This document shows, piece after piece, positions 6,132-6,186 of a stretch of DNA of 6,186 nt. The notes beneath the pieces were generated by a model. It worked only from the letters and a program-made list of their open reading frames with translations. It made no database searches and had not been told where the DNA came from. The first letter of the stretch is position 1, and each line of letters starts with the position of its first letter. Source of the stretch: Kiritimatiellia bacterium (GTDB lineage: Bacteria > Verrucomicrobiota > Kiritimatiellia > RFP12 > UBA1067); assembly GCA_900771305.1 (NCBI GenBank), contig CAAGNL010000410.1, positions 1-6,186 on the forward strand. The letters run 5' to 3'. Made by a program: the position numbers and the translations under genes.

Positions 6132-6186
6132 CCGCGCCGAACTCGTGGAGGCGATCACGGCGAGGACGGGGCGCAGGACCGTCGCG
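6103..6186 (+). CDS. Possible HU/IHF-type DNA-binding protein, 3'-truncated
   Basis: The last frame-1 stretch reads ARAELVEAITARTGRRTVA, which resembles the first helices of HU/IHF histone-like proteins (a basic residue, then x-EL-[IV]-x-x-[IL], then a Thr-Gly turn). Such proteins form dimers that bend DNA and organise the nucleoid. Only about 28 codons are present before the window ends, and the diagnostic beta-arm is missing. The start is unsettled. TTG 6103 gives a short leader but lacks a ribosome site. GTG 6145 would cut off the conserved basic residue and EL pair. TTG 6028 has a strong AGGAGG at 6016-6021 but would add a leader of about 25 residues read through the hairpin. The frame is open back to a TAA at 5992. 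The family call rests on one short helix-like match. Confidence 0.4.
   Translation, partial: MTSSGKVSIARAELVEAITARTGRRTVA

Overview
This is a GC-rich bacterial window (roughly 60% G+C by eye) with every convincing gene on the + strand. Taxonomy is inference only. The style fits the PVC group (Kiritimatiellota, Lentisphaerota or Verrucomicrobiota): a Pro/Ala-rich tail-anchored protein, a Nos-type ABC-2 exporter, short TTGA-based direct repeats and an RraA-like enzyme. No rRNA or marker gene confirms this.

Layout. Positions 1-747 hold the 3' part of a gene for a low-complexity Pro/Ala-rich protein ending in one transmembrane helix. It is followed closely by a three-gene ABC-2 type transporter: permease (761-1702), ATPase (1699-2478) and a second permease with a large extracytoplasmic insert (2475-3752). 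The three are joined by 4-base start/stop overlaps. Ten bases later comes an M18-family metallo-aminopeptidase (3763-5088). These five genes look like one transcription unit. An 83-base gap then carries a strictly 7-base-periodic repeat that runs up to the ribosome binding site of an RraA/HMG-aldolase-like gene (5172-5927). The last 259 bases hold a strong GC-rich hairpin with a following T-run, a possible promoter, and the first codons of what looks like an HU/IHF-type DNA-binding protein cut by the window edge.

How the parts may work together. The ATPase and two different permeases probably form a heteromeric exporter or membrane-remodelling complex of the NosFY/GldA kind. The second permease projects about 170 residues outside the membrane, and the tail-anchored protein upstream may be a cytoplasmic partner of the complex. 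The aminopeptidase is probably a housekeeping peptidase co-transcribed with it. The RraA-like protein is separated by the repeat tract and may be independently expressed.

Nothing here is a clear defence system, CRISPR array or mobile element. The parts most worth a second look are the tail-anchored protein with its recurring basic KTxRL-like motif, two kinds of short TTGA repeats (one inside a coding sequence, one between genes), and the hairpin region near the 3' end, which can fold in two mutually exclusive ways.
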